This document shows positions 8,241 to 15,880 of a DNA stretch of 34,080 bases, piece after piece. The stretch is from JBGZFC01 sp041846575 (GTDB taxonomy: Bacteria; Bacteroidota; Bacteroidia; Bacteroidales; Dysgonomonadaceae), in contig JBGZFC010000031.1 in assembly GCA_041846575.1 (NCBI GenBank), positions 1 to 34,080 on the forward strand, written 5' to 3'. The stretch's first letter is position 1. Every line of letters begins with the position of its first letter. Below the pieces are notes generated by a model that did not search any database, had not been told where the DNA came from, and saw only the letters and a program-made list of their open reading frames with translations. The position numbers and the translations under genes were made by a program.

Positions 8241-8749
8241 GTCACGATGAATTTAAAAAGCGATTTTTGCCGTTTCATCAACTGATTTATCGAATATCGT
8301 ACAATATTCTCGAAAACAGCGACGATGCCAACGACGTATCGCAGGAGGTGTACACGAAACTTTGGGAGCAAAGGGACACTTTGGGAAAGATACTAAATGA
8401 TGAAGCTTTCGTGGTATCAATGACAAAAAACATAGCAATTGATTTGTTACGCTCCAATCGCCGAAAGACTACAACAATTATTGAAAACAAAAATATTCCG
8501 AGCCAACAAAACGAAGTCGAAAAAATAGATGCACGCGACGAACTCTCGAACTTGGTAAAATGTTTGAATTCACTGCCACACAAGCAAAAAGAAGCTATCA
8601 AATTAAGACACTTTGCCGAGATGTCAATCGCCGAAATTGCCGAGACGACCTCAGACACTGAGGTAAATATCAGACAGCTGCTGTCAAGAGCGAGACGAAC
8701 AATTAAAGAAAGATTAAACCGAGACCGAAATGGAAACAAAATATATTGA
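8237..8749 (+). CDS. ECF RNA polymerase sigma factor (sigma-70 family)
   Basis: A 170-residue sigma factor with only regions 2 and 4, as in the ECF group. Region 2 spans about residues 8-75: LIYRISYNILENSDDANDVSQEVYTKLWEQ (core-binding helix), then FVVSMTKNIAIDLLRSNRRK (-10 recognition). Region 4 spans about 108-162: LNSLPHKQKEAIKLRHFAEM, then the helix-turn-helix SIAEIAETTSDTEVNIRQLLSRARRTIKERL. It starts inside the end of the DUF4252 gene, and its own end overlaps the next gene by 20 nt. That next gene encodes the likely anti-sigma factor. It probably directs transcription of its own operon, but I could not identify its promoter motif. Confidence 0.93.
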   Translation: MSHDEFKKRFLPFHQLIYRISYNILENSDDANDVSQEVYTKLWEQRDTLGKILNDEAFVVSMTKNIAIDLLRSNRRKTTTIIENKNIPSQQNEVEKIDARDELSNLVKCLNSLPHKQKEAIKLRHFAEMSIAEIAETTSDTEVNIRQLLSRARRTIKERLNRDRNGNKIY

Positions 8750-9233
8750 GATACTTTTAGATAAATTTTATGCCGGAGAATCAACGGTAGAAGAAGAGAA
8801 ACAAATTGCAGAACTTCTATTTAGAGACAATTTACCCAAAAAGTTTATGCCCGACCGTGAAGTTTTTGAAGCACTTAACAAGAATAACGTGAATGTACCT
8901 GCTAATTCAGCTCGAGAAATTGAATCACTTATCGACTCTTTCGCGGAAAAAACATCAACTCAAAAAAACAAAATAAGAAATTTAAAATATTGGTCTGTAG
9001 GTATTGCGGCATCGCTGGCTTTGATATTTGCAATAAATATGTTTCAAAAAAGCAATCAGACAGAGGGAACGCTTCTTGTAGACACATACGAAAACTCTGA
9101 CGAAGCCTATAAAACTACAATGGAAGCCTTGCAACTCTTTTCAGAGAACTTTTCAAAAGGCACCGAAACTGTAGAAAAGGCAAACACAAAACTTCAAAAA
9201 ACTCAAGAAATTATTAATAAATCAACAAAATAA
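8730..9233 (+). CDS. Probable membrane-anchored anti-sigma factor
   Basis: A 167-residue single-pass membrane protein. The N-terminus (MET-YIEILLDKFYAGESTVEEEKQIAELLF) resembles the cytoplasmic start of Bacteroidota anti-sigma proteins, where a short LLDKYL-x-GE-x-T-x-EEE helix is common. A membrane helix lies at about residues 87-105 (YWSVGIAASLALIFAINMF). The 60-residue periplasmic part is polar and helical and carries no recognised domain (no FecR or zinc-binding motif). It overlaps the sigma gene by 20 nt, the usual arrangement for a sigma/anti-sigma pair. The anti-sigma role is inferred from topology and context, as the sequence itself is weakly conserved. Confidence 0.7.
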   Translation: METKYIEILLDKFYAGESTVEEEKQIAELLFRDNLPKKFMPDREVFEALNKNNVNVPANSAREIESLIDSFAEKTSTQKNKIRNLKYWSVGIAASLALIFAINMFQKSNQTEGTLLVDTYENSDEAYKTTMEALQLFSENFSKGTETVEKANTKLQKTQEIINKSTK

Positions 9234-9244
9234 TAAATACAAAA

Positions 9245-9718
9245 ATGAAAAAAGCAATTTTATCAATACTGTTATTGGCAACTATTACATTTACATTTGC
9301 ACAAAAAAATTATTTCGATAAATTTTCTGATATGGATGGCGTAACCTCTGTTTACATATCCAAGTCGATGCTCTCTATGCTTAAAGACAGTAAAGCCGAT
9401 TTCAACGGAGTAGATGTAGGCAGTTTTCTGAACAAACTCTCGTCAATACTTATTCTCACTTCTGAAGACAAAAAAGTTGCACCGCAAATGCTTTCTTTGG
9501 CTAACGAAAGAGTTAAAGGACGCGATTATGAATTGCTGATGCGTGTAAAATCGGACGACAACGACAATGTGAACTTCTTTATGAGAGGTAAGCCGGAAAA
9601 AATCAATGAACTGATTATGATTGTAGCAGGAAACGATGGCGAAAATGTAATAATGCAGTTCTTGGGAGACTTCACGCTGAAAGATGTACAACAAATGACT
9701 GAAGGATTTAACAAATAA
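9245..9718 (+). CDS. Exported DUF4252 protein, second paralogue
   Basis: A 157-residue secreted protein. The signal peptide is clear (KKAILSILLLATITFTFA), with likely cleavage before Gln20. The mature part shares landmarks with the first DUF4252 protein of this operon: an early GVDVGSF block against its GVSVMSL, YELLMRVKSDDNDNVNFFMRG, then NELIMIVAGNDGENVIMQFLG and a closing KDVQQMTEG. Overall identity is low, so the duplication is old. It starts 11 nt after the anti-sigma gene and ends the operon; a terminator follows at 9760-9795. Function is unknown. Confidence 0.85.
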   Translation: MKKAILSILLLATITFTFAQKNYFDKFSDMDGVTSVYISKSMLSMLKDSKADFNGVDVGSFLNKLSSILILTSEDKKVAPQMLSLANERVKGRDYELLMRVKSDDNDNVNFFMRGKPEKINELIMIVAGNDGENVIMQFLGDFTLKDVQQMTEGFNK

Positions 9719-9759
9719 AAAATCATATTCATCGATAGTAAAAATTGTGTGTCAATTTG

Positions 9760-9795
9760 TCGGGCAAAGGAGATGTTTCTTTGTCCGATTTTTTT
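9760..9795 (+). terminator. Intrinsic terminator of the sigma/DUF4252 operon
   Basis: TCGGGCAAAGGA pairs with TTCTTTGTCCGA across a short loop, followed by seven T (9789-9795). It lies 42 nt after the last DUF4252 gene. The rest of the 474-nt gene-free stretch 9719-10192 is AT-rich, with imperfect inverted segments (CTAATAAGGTTGAA near 9897 against TTCAACCATACCTTAG near 9995) that I cannot assign, and ends in the terminator at 10138-10166. Confidence 0.75.
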
Positions 9796-10137
9796 ATCTA
9801 TTTTGCATATTATATTTGGTAATTGGCTTATCTTCAAATCAAAACATTAACGTGAACTCGATATAATTAATTGTATCTATTTGACTGATAAATAAGCTAA
9901 TAAGGTTGAAGAGGTTTTGTATCTTTTTTCCACTAAGGTTTTTTGTGTCAAAATAAGATTTAAAAGAAATAATTATTAAGAACCTTATCTATTTCAACCA
10001 TACCTTAGTTCCAATAATAGCCACGTACAAATATACCTTATTACATTATTGCTTGATTGTTACATTTTTATCTTACATCGAACTGACGTTAAACACTATT
10101 TCTATAACCACATGCCGATAAGAACATTGTCATAAAA

Positions 10138-10166
10138 TAAAAAAGGAGGCAAAGCCTCCTTTTTTA
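10138..10166 (-). terminator. Strong intrinsic terminator after the ATPase/STAS-like operon
   Basis: AAAAAGGAGGC and GCCTCCTTTTT form an 11-bp stem around an AAA loop, with A runs and T runs on the two sides so that it can work in both directions. It lies 27 nt below the stop of the minus-strand STAS-like gene and also blocks read-through from the plus-strand operon. Confidence 0.85.
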
Positions 10167-10192
10167 ATATCATATATTTTGAATATCTTTCG

Positions 10193-10492
10193 TTAACAAC
10201 AATGAAGAGCAAAACTATCTACATATTTTTTTAATATTTTAGCTATGTTAGGAGTATAATTCGTTATTCTAATATCTTTTTTAAATACATCCAAACCATA
10301 TTTCTCAATTACAGCACCTATTGAAGAATTTAAAAAAGAACTCGAAACCGAATCAATATCTGTAAAAGAGAGCAGTACCTCTGAATTATTTGATAATAGA
10401 TTATCAATCTCAGAGAACAACGAAAAACCATCTACGTTTGTATATGTTCCGTTGCATAAATCTTTTACAAATATTTTTTGAATTGCTTTCAT
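10193..10492 (-). CDS. Small STAS-like protein (DUF4325 type)
   Basis: A 99-residue cytoplasmic protein. I chose the ATG at 10492; an upstream in-frame TTG at 10519 would add nine residues but overlaps the preceding stop. The central segment VLLSFTDIDSVSSSFLNSS followed by IGAVIEKYG has the strand-helix pattern of STAS anti-anti-sigma proteins. FLNSSIGAVI lines up with the F-x-DSSGL-x-x-L phosphorylation loop of SpoIIAA/RsbV, which would make Ser56 or Ser57 the phospho-acceptor. It ends in helix NIAKILKKYVDSF. It lies 23 nt downstream of an ATPase gene on the same strand, the pairing expected for a kinase and its substrate. The target is unknown. Confidence 0.65.
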   Translation of the reverse strand: MKAIQKIFVKDLCNGTYTNVDGFSLFSEIDNLLSNNSEVLLSFTDIDSVSSSFLNSSIGAVIEKYGLDVFKKDIRITNYTPNIAKILKKYVDSFALHCC

Positions 10493-10515
10493 TTTGCAAA
10501 AATATGAATTAATAT

Positions 10516-11442
10516 TCAATATATATAAATTTCATCTGTTAATTCTTCTTCATTAAAAGGCAAATTATCTGTATTTAACGTAACGACACAAAGAGTACCC
10601 GAAAAATAATTATCCAATTTTATTTTTTTTACTATGTTGTTAGGGTAAAAAATAATTAGTGCATTATTACTTATAACAATCATTTTGCTATTAAGTTCAC
10701 GTATATTAGACAATACATTATCTAAACCAAAGCCCCTATTATGAGGAATAGTATATGTTGAGAAACTATGTTCAAATGCTTTGAAAAGAGCTTCGACATT
10801 ATCCATTTTCTCCAGATTGTTTTTTGTTAGATATTCATTAATCTTATACGGAATACCTACACCAAAATCACAAACACAAGTTATTATTGATTTCAATTTT
10901 GAATTGTATTGTGTAAATGTGTATCCGGGAATTTTAGAATCTGAATGATCAAAAACATTATTCATTAATTCACCAAGAGATATACTTAAAGAGAACAGAC
11001 TCTTTCCATCGAAATGGTTGTTTTCATAATATTTCTTTATCAAATCGGGATATGTTGAAATCTTAGATTTATCTAAACGCCAAAGAGGAAAAGTTTTTGG
11101 ATCGGAACATTTGTACTCCTCAAATTCTTCGTTGTTACAAAATTTATCAAAGTAAAAAGAATTGAGATAATTATTTATGTTCTCAGCAGCATTCTTTATT
11201 TTAACTTTAAAACCCTCTGATTGATATTCATAAATCATACATGCTAACGTCGCAACATGATAAGGTTTGATATGGCGACATAAAGAGAAGTATAGAAGAA
11301 TAAGTTTTGAGGGAAAGAGTCGAAAATTATGTTTTGAAACTCTGTTTTTGTTTACCCATTTAATATGTGATTCAATACTGTTAAAATCAACAACAAGAAG
11401 CGTTTTAACCTTACTTTGTTGCTTATTATTATATTTGCTCAT
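10516..11442 (-). CDS. GHKL-type ATP-binding protein with N-terminal STAS-like region; possible serine kinase/anti-sigma-like switch
   Basis: A 308-residue cytoplasmic protein with no membrane helix. Residues about 45-115 (HIKPYHVATLACMIYEYQ, then KVKIKNAAENINNYLNSF) resemble a degenerate STAS fold. Residues about 150-290 form a GHKL (HATPase) domain: N box SLGELMNNVFDHSDSK (Glu158, Asn162, Asp165, His166), G1 box DFGVGIP (192-198), G2 box RGFGLDNV (236-243). No histidine-kinase dimerisation helix or phospho-His box is present, so it is closer to SpoIIAB/RsbW than to a sensor kinase. The STAS-like gene follows directly. Base composition is more AT-rich than its neighbours, suggesting acquisition. 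The serine kinase role is inference. Confidence 0.7.
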   Translation of the reverse strand: MSKYNNKQQSKVKTLLVVDFNSIESHIKWVNKNRVSKHNFRLFPSKLILLYFSLCRHIKPYHVATLACMIYEYQSEGFKVKIKNAAENINNYLNSFYFDKFCNNEEFEEYKCSDPKTFPLWRLDKSKISTYPDLIKKYYENNHFDGKSLFSLSISLGELMNNVFDHSDSKIPGYTFTQYNSKLKSIITCVCDFGVGIPYKINEYLTKNNLEKMDNVEALFKAFEHSFSTYTIPHNRGFGLDNVLSNIRELNSKMIVISNNALIIFYPNNIVKKIKLDNYFSGTLCVVTLNTDNLPFNEEELTDEIYIY

Positions 11443-11749
11443 TATTCTCTTTTTATCCTTTCACAATGAAAAATGTTATCAATCAATATTGTTTCCTGTA
11501 CCTATCCCTATTTGTTTTGCTTGCCGCTATAGTATCGAAGCCATATTAAAAATGGAACTTCTTGATGATGATTTATTACCTTTTCTTTTCCAATTCAATG
11601 AAGTGTTGACATAGCCATTATTACTTTTTTTATTGGTTCAAAAATCCAAAAAATAATTGTTAGAATGTGTATATAAACAAAGAAAGGTCGTTTATAAATA
11701 AAAATTCCCCAAAAAATCGCTATTTTTGTTTTCAGATAAAATAATTTCT
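11443..11749. other. Gene-free divergent region between the ATPase operon and xseA
   Basis: This 307-nt stretch separates divergent genes and must hold both promoters. An exact -7 element for xseA lies at 11721-11728. I find no convincing promoter for the minus-strand ATPase gene. Two tiny plus-strand frames (27 codons from 11466, 20 codons from 11552) exist, but neither resembles a known protein. Confidence 0.5.
11721..11728 (+). promoter_or_regulatory. Bacteroidota -7 element of xseA
   Basis: TATTTTTG matches TAnnTTTG, 21 nt before the xseA ATG at 11750. It decides the start: an in-frame TTG at 11726 lies inside this element and so cannot be the translation start. No clear -33 TTG is seen. 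Confidence 0.5.
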
Positions 11750-12994
11750 ATGTCTGAACATTCATTCTCTTTATCGGAACTCAATGAACAAGTACGTGAT
11801 GCTATTCGCGACCACTTGCCCGATACCTATTGGCTGCGTGCCGAAACGAGCGATGTGCGTCGCAATCAGAACGGACACTGCTATTTGGAATTTATCGAAA
11901 AAGATGCCAAAGGACAAAATATTGTAGCAAGAGCACGCGGAACGATTTGGAACAACGTGTTTACAATGCTTTCGGCATATTTCGAATCCGAAACAGGACA
12001 GATATTCACATCCGGACTCAGCGTATTGGTACGAGTATCGGTTGAGTTTCACGAACTATACGGCTACTCGCTTTCGGTTGTCGATATAGACCCGTCATAT
12101 ACAATTGGCGAAATCACGAGAAACAGACAAATTATTATAAAGCAACTCGAAGAAGATGGCGTACTGACACTCAACAAAGAGCTAATCTTGCCCGAACTTG
12201 CCAATAGAATAGCGGTAATATCGTCGCCAACAGCCGCCGGATACGAAGATTTTTGCGACCAACTCGCCAACAACAACAATCAATTTGTTTTTTATACCAA
12301 ACTGTTCCCGGCAATTATGCAGGGTGAACGTACAGAGATGTCGATTATTTCAGCATTGGAAAAGGTATATCAATACAAAGAATATTTCGATGCAGTTGCC
12401 ATTATCAGAGGCGGAGGTGCAACATCCGATTTGAGCAGTTTTGACTCTTATGCGTTAGCTGCCAACTGTGCACAATTTCCGTTACCGATAATCAGCGGTA
12501 TCGGTCACGAACGAGATGTTACGGTAATTGATATGGTGGCACATACTCGTGCGAAAACGCCAACGGCTGTTGCCGAATTTTTTATTTCGCACACCGTTGA
12601 AACATACAATCGTTTGCTTATCTTGCAAGAAGATTTAATTGAGAAGAGCAACTATATTTTGGAGATGCAACGAATAAAACTGAAAGAGTTGATGCAACAG
12701 ATAAGGCACAACTCTACGTTTTACATCCAAAATGAACTATCTATTTTACAACAGATTCAGATTCTATTGCAACACAATAGTGCAAAATTCCTGCAAAACG
12801 AAACTCACTTTTTAGATAAAAAAGAGCAGTTCTTTCAGATAATATCGCCACAAAACATATTGAGTCGCGGCTATACGCTCACACTAAAAAACGGGAAAGC
12901 CGTGAAATCAATCGAAGAGTTGTACGATAACGATATTATAGAAACTATGTTTACAGACGGGACAATCAAATCGACTGTCAAAACAAATATGTGA
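11750..12994 (+). CDS. xseA: Exodeoxyribonuclease VII large subunit
   Basis: Catalytic subunit of exonuclease VII, which degrades single-stranded DNA from both ends into oligonucleotides and acts in DNA repair. From the ATG at 11750 it has 414 residues; an upstream in-frame TTG (11726) falls in the promoter and is rejected. The N-terminal OB-fold (about residues 1-100, LSELNEQVRDAIRDHLPDTYWLRAE) binds DNA. The catalytic domain follows, with RIAVISSPTAAGYEDF, a conserved AIIRGGGATSDLSSFDSYALA block, then GIGHERDVTVIDMVAHTRAKTPTAVAEF. The C-terminal third is a long coiled coil that binds many small subunits, ending in the usual SRGYTLTLKNGK motif. xseB follows 100 nt downstream. Confidence 0.95.
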   Translation: MSEHSFSLSELNEQVRDAIRDHLPDTYWLRAETSDVRRNQNGHCYLEFIEKDAKGQNIVARARGTIWNNVFTMLSAYFESETGQIFTSGLSVLVRVSVEFHELYGYSLSVVDIDPSYTIGEITRNRQIIIKQLEEDGVLTLNKELILPELANRIAVISSPTAAGYEDFCDQLANNNNQFVFYTKLFPAIMQGERTEMSIISALEKVYQYKEYFDAVAIIRGGGATSDLSSFDSYALAANCAQFPLPIISGIGHERDVTVIDMVAHTRAKTPTAVAEFFISHTVETYNRLLILQEDLIEKSNYILEMQRIKLKELMQQIRHNSTFYIQNELSILQQIQILLQHNSAKFLQNETHFLDKKEQFFQIISPQNILSRGYTLTLKNGKAVKSIEELYDNDIIETMFTDGTIKSTVKTNM

Positions 12995-13094
12995 TATTTT
13001 TACTATTTTTGTTCTATGCTATAATGAGCACATACGATTTGCAAAACGTAGAATATGATTACTAACGGTAAAACCAAAAAAAAAAATTACAACA

Positions 13095-13295
13095 ATGGAC
13101 GAAACAATGACTTACGCACAAGCTAAAAACGAACTCGAAGAGATTGTTGAAAATATAGAAAACAACGAGTTGGATATTGATACGCTGACGGAAAAAGTAA
13201 AACGAGCATCGGAACTAATATCTTTTTGCAAAAGTAAACTCACAAAAACAGACGAAGAGCTGCAAAAAATATTGAACGATATCTCCAATATTTAA
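13095..13295 (+). CDS. xseB: Exodeoxyribonuclease VII small subunit
   Basis: A 66-residue helical hairpin protein that wraps the coiled coil of XseA and is needed for an active exonuclease VII. The family pattern is visible: MTYAQAKNELEEIVENIENNELDIDTLTEKVKRASELISFCKSKLTKTDEELQKIL, the usual two-helix antiparallel coiled coil of about 60-80 residues. Its TAA stop shares one base with the ATG of ispD (TAATG), so the two genes are translationally coupled. A TATTTTTG sequence at 13004-13011 could be an internal -7 element, but no -33 box accompanies it. Confidence 0.9.
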   Translation: MDETMTYAQAKNELEEIVENIENNELDIDTLTEKVKRASELISFCKSKLTKTDEELQKILNDISNI

Positions 13296-13987
13296 TGCGT
13301 ATGATACCGAAACAACGTTTTAGTGTAATAATAGTTGCCGGCGGCAAAGGTTTGCGAGCAGGAGGTGAAATACCCAAACAGTTTCAAACAATCGGCAACA
13401 AACCTGTTTTGATGCACACAATAGAGGCTTTCTACAAATTCGATTGCAATATGCGAATAGTGGTAGTACTTGCACAAGAATTTTGCGAGTTGTGGAACAA
13501 ATTGTGCTACAAATACGATTTCAATATAAAACATACGATAGCTTTCGGTGGAGAAACTCGCTTTCACTCCGTAAAAAACGGATTGGAAAAAATATCCGAC
13601 AATGAATTTGTTGCTATTCACGATGCCGCACGACCTTTTGTATCGCAAGAAGTGATAAAACGATGTTTCGAAAATGCTTTCAATTCCGGATGTGGCGTAG
13701 TTCCCGTAATTGACGAAAAGAACAGTATTCGCCAAATTACCGACGATGGTAGTAAAAATATCGACAGAGATTCCATTAAAATTGTACAAACACCTCAAGT
13801 TTTCTCTGCCTCCGATATAAAAAATGCCTATAAAACAGAGTACAATTCATTTTTTACCGACGACACATCGGTAGCTGAAAAGAATGGAATGAAAATAGTT
13901 TTGGTGCAAGGCGACGAAATCAATATAAAAATAACTACCCCTTTCGACTTTGCTGTAGGAGAACTGATTTTAAGAAAAGAATTTTAA
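13295..13987 (+). CDS. ispD: 2-C-methyl-D-erythritol 4-phosphate cytidylyltransferase
   Basis: Third step of the MEP (non-mevalonate) isoprenoid pathway: it joins CTP and methylerythritol phosphate to give CDP-methylerythritol, in the cytoplasm. It has 230 residues. The nucleotide-binding N-terminus VIIVAGGKGLRAGGEIPKQF shows the G-x-G-x-R...PKQ signature, although GLRAGG is a slight variant of the common GSRMG. HDAARPFV is the second hallmark, followed by VVPVIDEKNSIRQ and TPQVF. DDTSVAE and IKITTPFDF close the domain. The ATG at 13295 overlaps the xseB stop; MIPKQRF two codons later is an alternative start. It is the last gene of xseA-xseB-ispD. Confidence 0.94.
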   Translation: MRMIPKQRFSVIIVAGGKGLRAGGEIPKQFQTIGNKPVLMHTIEAFYKFDCNMRIVVVLAQEFCELWNKLCYKYDFNIKHTIAFGGETRFHSVKNGLEKISDNEFVAIHDAARPFVSQEVIKRCFENAFNSGCGVVPVIDEKNSIRQITDDGSKNIDRDSIKIVQTPQVFSASDIKNAYKTEYNSFFTDDTSVAEKNGMKIVLVQGDEINIKITTPFDFAVGELILRKEF

Positions 13988-14074
13988 ATAACCTTGTCGG
14001 AAATATTTGTAATCTACACAATTAAGAATCTCTTAAAACCAAATTATACTTTTCTCCTCGCTTCCATGCAAATC

Positions 14075-14116
14075 ATTTCGCGTGGTAACAGTTCACGTAA
14101 CACGAAATAATTTTTT
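14075..14116 (+). terminator. Probable weak terminator after ispD
   Basis: ATTTCG (14075-14080) pairs with CGAAAT (14103-14108), with a partial inner stem, followed by AATTTTTT. The hairpin is imperfect, but it lies about 90 nt after ispD and before the next promoter. Confidence 0.4.
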
Positions 14117-14146
14117 CAAAAAAATAAAGATTTTTTTGTCCGATTA

Positions 14147-14178
14147 TTTGGTTTATAAAATAAACAGATTTATATTTG
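14147..14178 (+). promoter_or_regulatory. Bacteroidota sigma-A-type promoter of the membrane-protein/winged-helix operon
   Basis: TTTG at 14147-14150 (-33) and TATATTTG at 14171-14178 (-7) are separated by 20 nt, matching the Bacteroidota consensus. Transcription should start near 14185, about 50 nt before the first gene at 14234. An operator for the winged-helix protein of this operon would be expected here, but I see no clear palindrome. Confidence 0.8.
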
Positions 14179-14233
14179 CACTATATTTCATTTATAAACT
14201 CAAGAATATTCACTCTTTAAAACAACAAACAAA

Positions 14234-14812
14234 ATGGAAAACAAACAATTAAACGAGAAAGAGAGTTTGGAACTTATCACTCGAATGATTAACAACACGC
14301 AACATAAATTGGAAAAAGGCAACGGTTTGCCGTTTCTTATTTGGGGCTACACAACCATACTTGTGTCATTAGTGGTTTGGTATTTCTTTTCAACTACGGG
14401 AAATCCAAATTGGAATTACCTGTGGTTTCTGATACCTGTCATCGGGTTTCCCACAATGATGCGGATTATTAGGAAACAGGAAAAAGGAGTAAAAACCTAT
14501 ATTGATAGAATTATCGGTTACGTGTGGATTGTATTCGGAATAGCGGGACTTATCGTATCCACATCTGCCATCTTTTTGTGGAATATACCCATTCTTTTTA
14601 TCGTGATACTTATGATGGGGAGCGGAACAGCCATTACAGGATTGATTATACGGTTTAAGCCGATTATTTTTTCGGGATTTGCCGGAATTCTTCTCTCTTT
14701 TTTATGTCTGATTGTAAAAGGATACGAGTCCATTCTTATTTTCGCGATTATCTTTTTGGTTATAATGGTTATACCCGGACATATTTTAAATTGGAAAGGG
14801 CGAAAAAAATGA
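14234..14812 (+). CDS. Multi-pass membrane protein, unknown function
   Basis: A 192-residue protein. A polar N-terminal helix (EKESLELITRMINNTQHKLEK) is followed by about five or six membrane helices: FLIWGYTTILVSLVVWYFF, YLWFLIPVIGF, IGYVWIVFGIAGLIVSTSAIF, IPILFIVILMMGSGTAITGLII, IIFSGFAGILLSFLCLIV and ILIFAIIFLVIMVI. The C-terminus is basic. I do not recognise the family; similar short proteins occur widely in Bacteroidota. It is first in a five-gene operon behind a consensus promoter. Its TGA overlaps the next ATG (ATGA), so translation is coupled. The link to the downstream winged-helix gene suggests a regulated membrane function. Confidence 0.75.
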   Translation: MENKQLNEKESLELITRMINNTQHKLEKGNGLPFLIWGYTTILVSLVVWYFFSTTGNPNWNYLWFLIPVIGFPTMMRIIRKQEKGVKTYIDRIIGYVWIVFGIAGLIVSTSAIFLWNIPILFIVILMMGSGTAITGLIIRFKPIIFSGFAGILLSFLCLIVKGYESILIFAIIFLVIMVIPGHILNWKGRKK

Positions 14813-15582
14813 AAACAGACAAAATAATCTTATCGCGTTGGTTTCTCTTCTCCATGCTATTGACGGCATTTATTCTTCCTCCTTTTGCGAGCAAGGGATT
14901 TATTCCAAGTGAAATAGGGAATATTGTTACCACAACGCTATCGAACTCATTTGTCCGGCAACTGATTCCTTACGGGGCTGTTTTTCAGATTATAACGCTG
15001 TTGTTCTTTATAGGTATTATTATTTTGAAGAACTCTTTTCGGAAACCTTTTACCATTTTTGCAGGATGCAGTTACGGGGTTTATGCGTTTGTTCAAAATA
15101 TCGCTGTAACCGATAATTTCGGGCTGAGTTTTGTGATATCCAACATCATCCTTATGCTGCTAACGTCGATTGTTTGGCTACGCGATGTATCGAAAAAAGA
15201 GAATAAATATACGTTCCAAAACATTACCAAAAAGAACGGCTGGCTTATTCCGGTTGCACTGTTTTGCTTTTGGTGGCCCATGAATTTTTCGGGAATGCCG
15301 GATTTCAATCCCTCTCATTTCTTTACCGGACATGTGGCGCAATCCATACAGTTTTGCCCGATGACTCCTGTTTTTCTTACGGTTCTTATTTTTTGCAAGC
15401 CTGCCGTAAGCCCATCGGTATATCGAATGACAGCCATTTCCGGTACCATCATCGGATTCTGGAATATGATGAGCTTTTTCAATCCTTCAACTGTCTTTGT
15501 AGGAGTTTATCATTTACCATTATTCTTGATTTCAATTTATGCATTAATTGACAGCTTTAAACTACAGAAAAATTATGTTTAA
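14809..15582 (+). CDS. Multi-pass membrane protein, unknown function
   Basis: From the ATG at 14809 the protein has 257 residues; an earlier in-frame start at 14704 would overlap the previous gene by more than 100 nt and is rejected. About seven hydrophobic helices are visible, including WFLFSMLLTAFILPPF, IITLLFFIGIIIL, FVISNIILMLLTSIVWL, LIPVALFCFWWPM and LPLFLISIYALID. Between them, MNFSGMPDFNPSHFFTGHVA is polar and unusual for a membrane protein. I do not recognise the family. It overlaps both neighbours (4 nt upstream, 8 nt downstream), so it belongs firmly to this operon. Confidence 0.75.
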   Translation: MKTDKIILSRWFLFSMLLTAFILPPFASKGFIPSEIGNIVTTTLSNSFVRQLIPYGAVFQIITLLFFIGIIILKNSFRKPFTIFAGCSYGVYAFVQNIAVTDNFGLSFVISNIILMLLTSIVWLRDVSKKENKYTFQNITKKNGWLIPVALFCFWWPMNFSGMPDFNPSHFFTGHVAQSIQFCPMTPVFLTVLIFCKPAVSPSVYRMTAISGTIIGFWNMMSFFNPSTVFVGVYHLPLFLISIYALIDSFKLQKNYV

Positions 15583-15859
15583 ACAACTCGACCCCCTACT
15601 CCACTCCGAACTTCGATTGGCGGTAATGTCTATATTGCTATCGGTGGAAGAAGCCGACTTTGTCTATTTGAAAGAACAAACCAAATCCACATCGGGAAAC
15701 TTGAGTGTGCAAATCGATAAGTTGAGCGAAGCGGGTTACATTGAAGTGGAAAGAGGATTTGCAGGAAAACGAACCCGCACCGTTTGCAAAATTACACAAG
15801 TAGGCATAAAAGCCTTTGAAGAATATGTTGAATCGTTAAAAGGATATTTAAACTTATAA
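15575..15859 (+). CDS. Small winged-helix transcriptional regulator
   Basis: A 94-residue DNA-binding protein made up only of a winged helix of the MarR/ArsR-like type (PF13601-like). Start is the ATG at 15575, which overlaps the previous stop. HSELRLAVMSILLSVEEADFVYLKEQT is the first half; TSGNLSVQIDKLSEAGYIEVER is the recognition helix and turn, followed by the wing GFAGKRTRTVCKITQVGIKAFEEYVE. There is no separate ligand domain. Placed in the middle of an operon of membrane proteins, it probably represses that operon, as many such regulators do; the signal is unknown. Confidence 0.85.
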   Translation: MFKQLDPLLHSELRLAVMSILLSVEEADFVYLKEQTKSTSGNLSVQIDKLSEAGYIEVERGFAGKRTRTVCKITQVGIKAFEEYVESLKGYLNL

Positions 15860-15880
15860 CTTCTAAAAATCAAAAAGAAA

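Noticed and set aside
10193..11442. Anti-phage defence system
   Set aside because: The pair is accessory-looking, but no nuclease, toxin, transmembrane effector or other defence gene is adjacent; the sequence alone does not support a defence role.
11466..11614. Two tiny plus-strand frames upstream of xseA (27 and 20 codons), the first signal-peptide-like
   Set aside because: Both are too short, lack a promoter and a recognisable family, and lie in AT-rich divergent spacer DNA.
11726..11749. Upstream TTG start for xseA adding eight residues
   Set aside because: The TTG is part of the -7 promoter element TATTTTTG; the ATG at 11750 begins the usual N-terminus.
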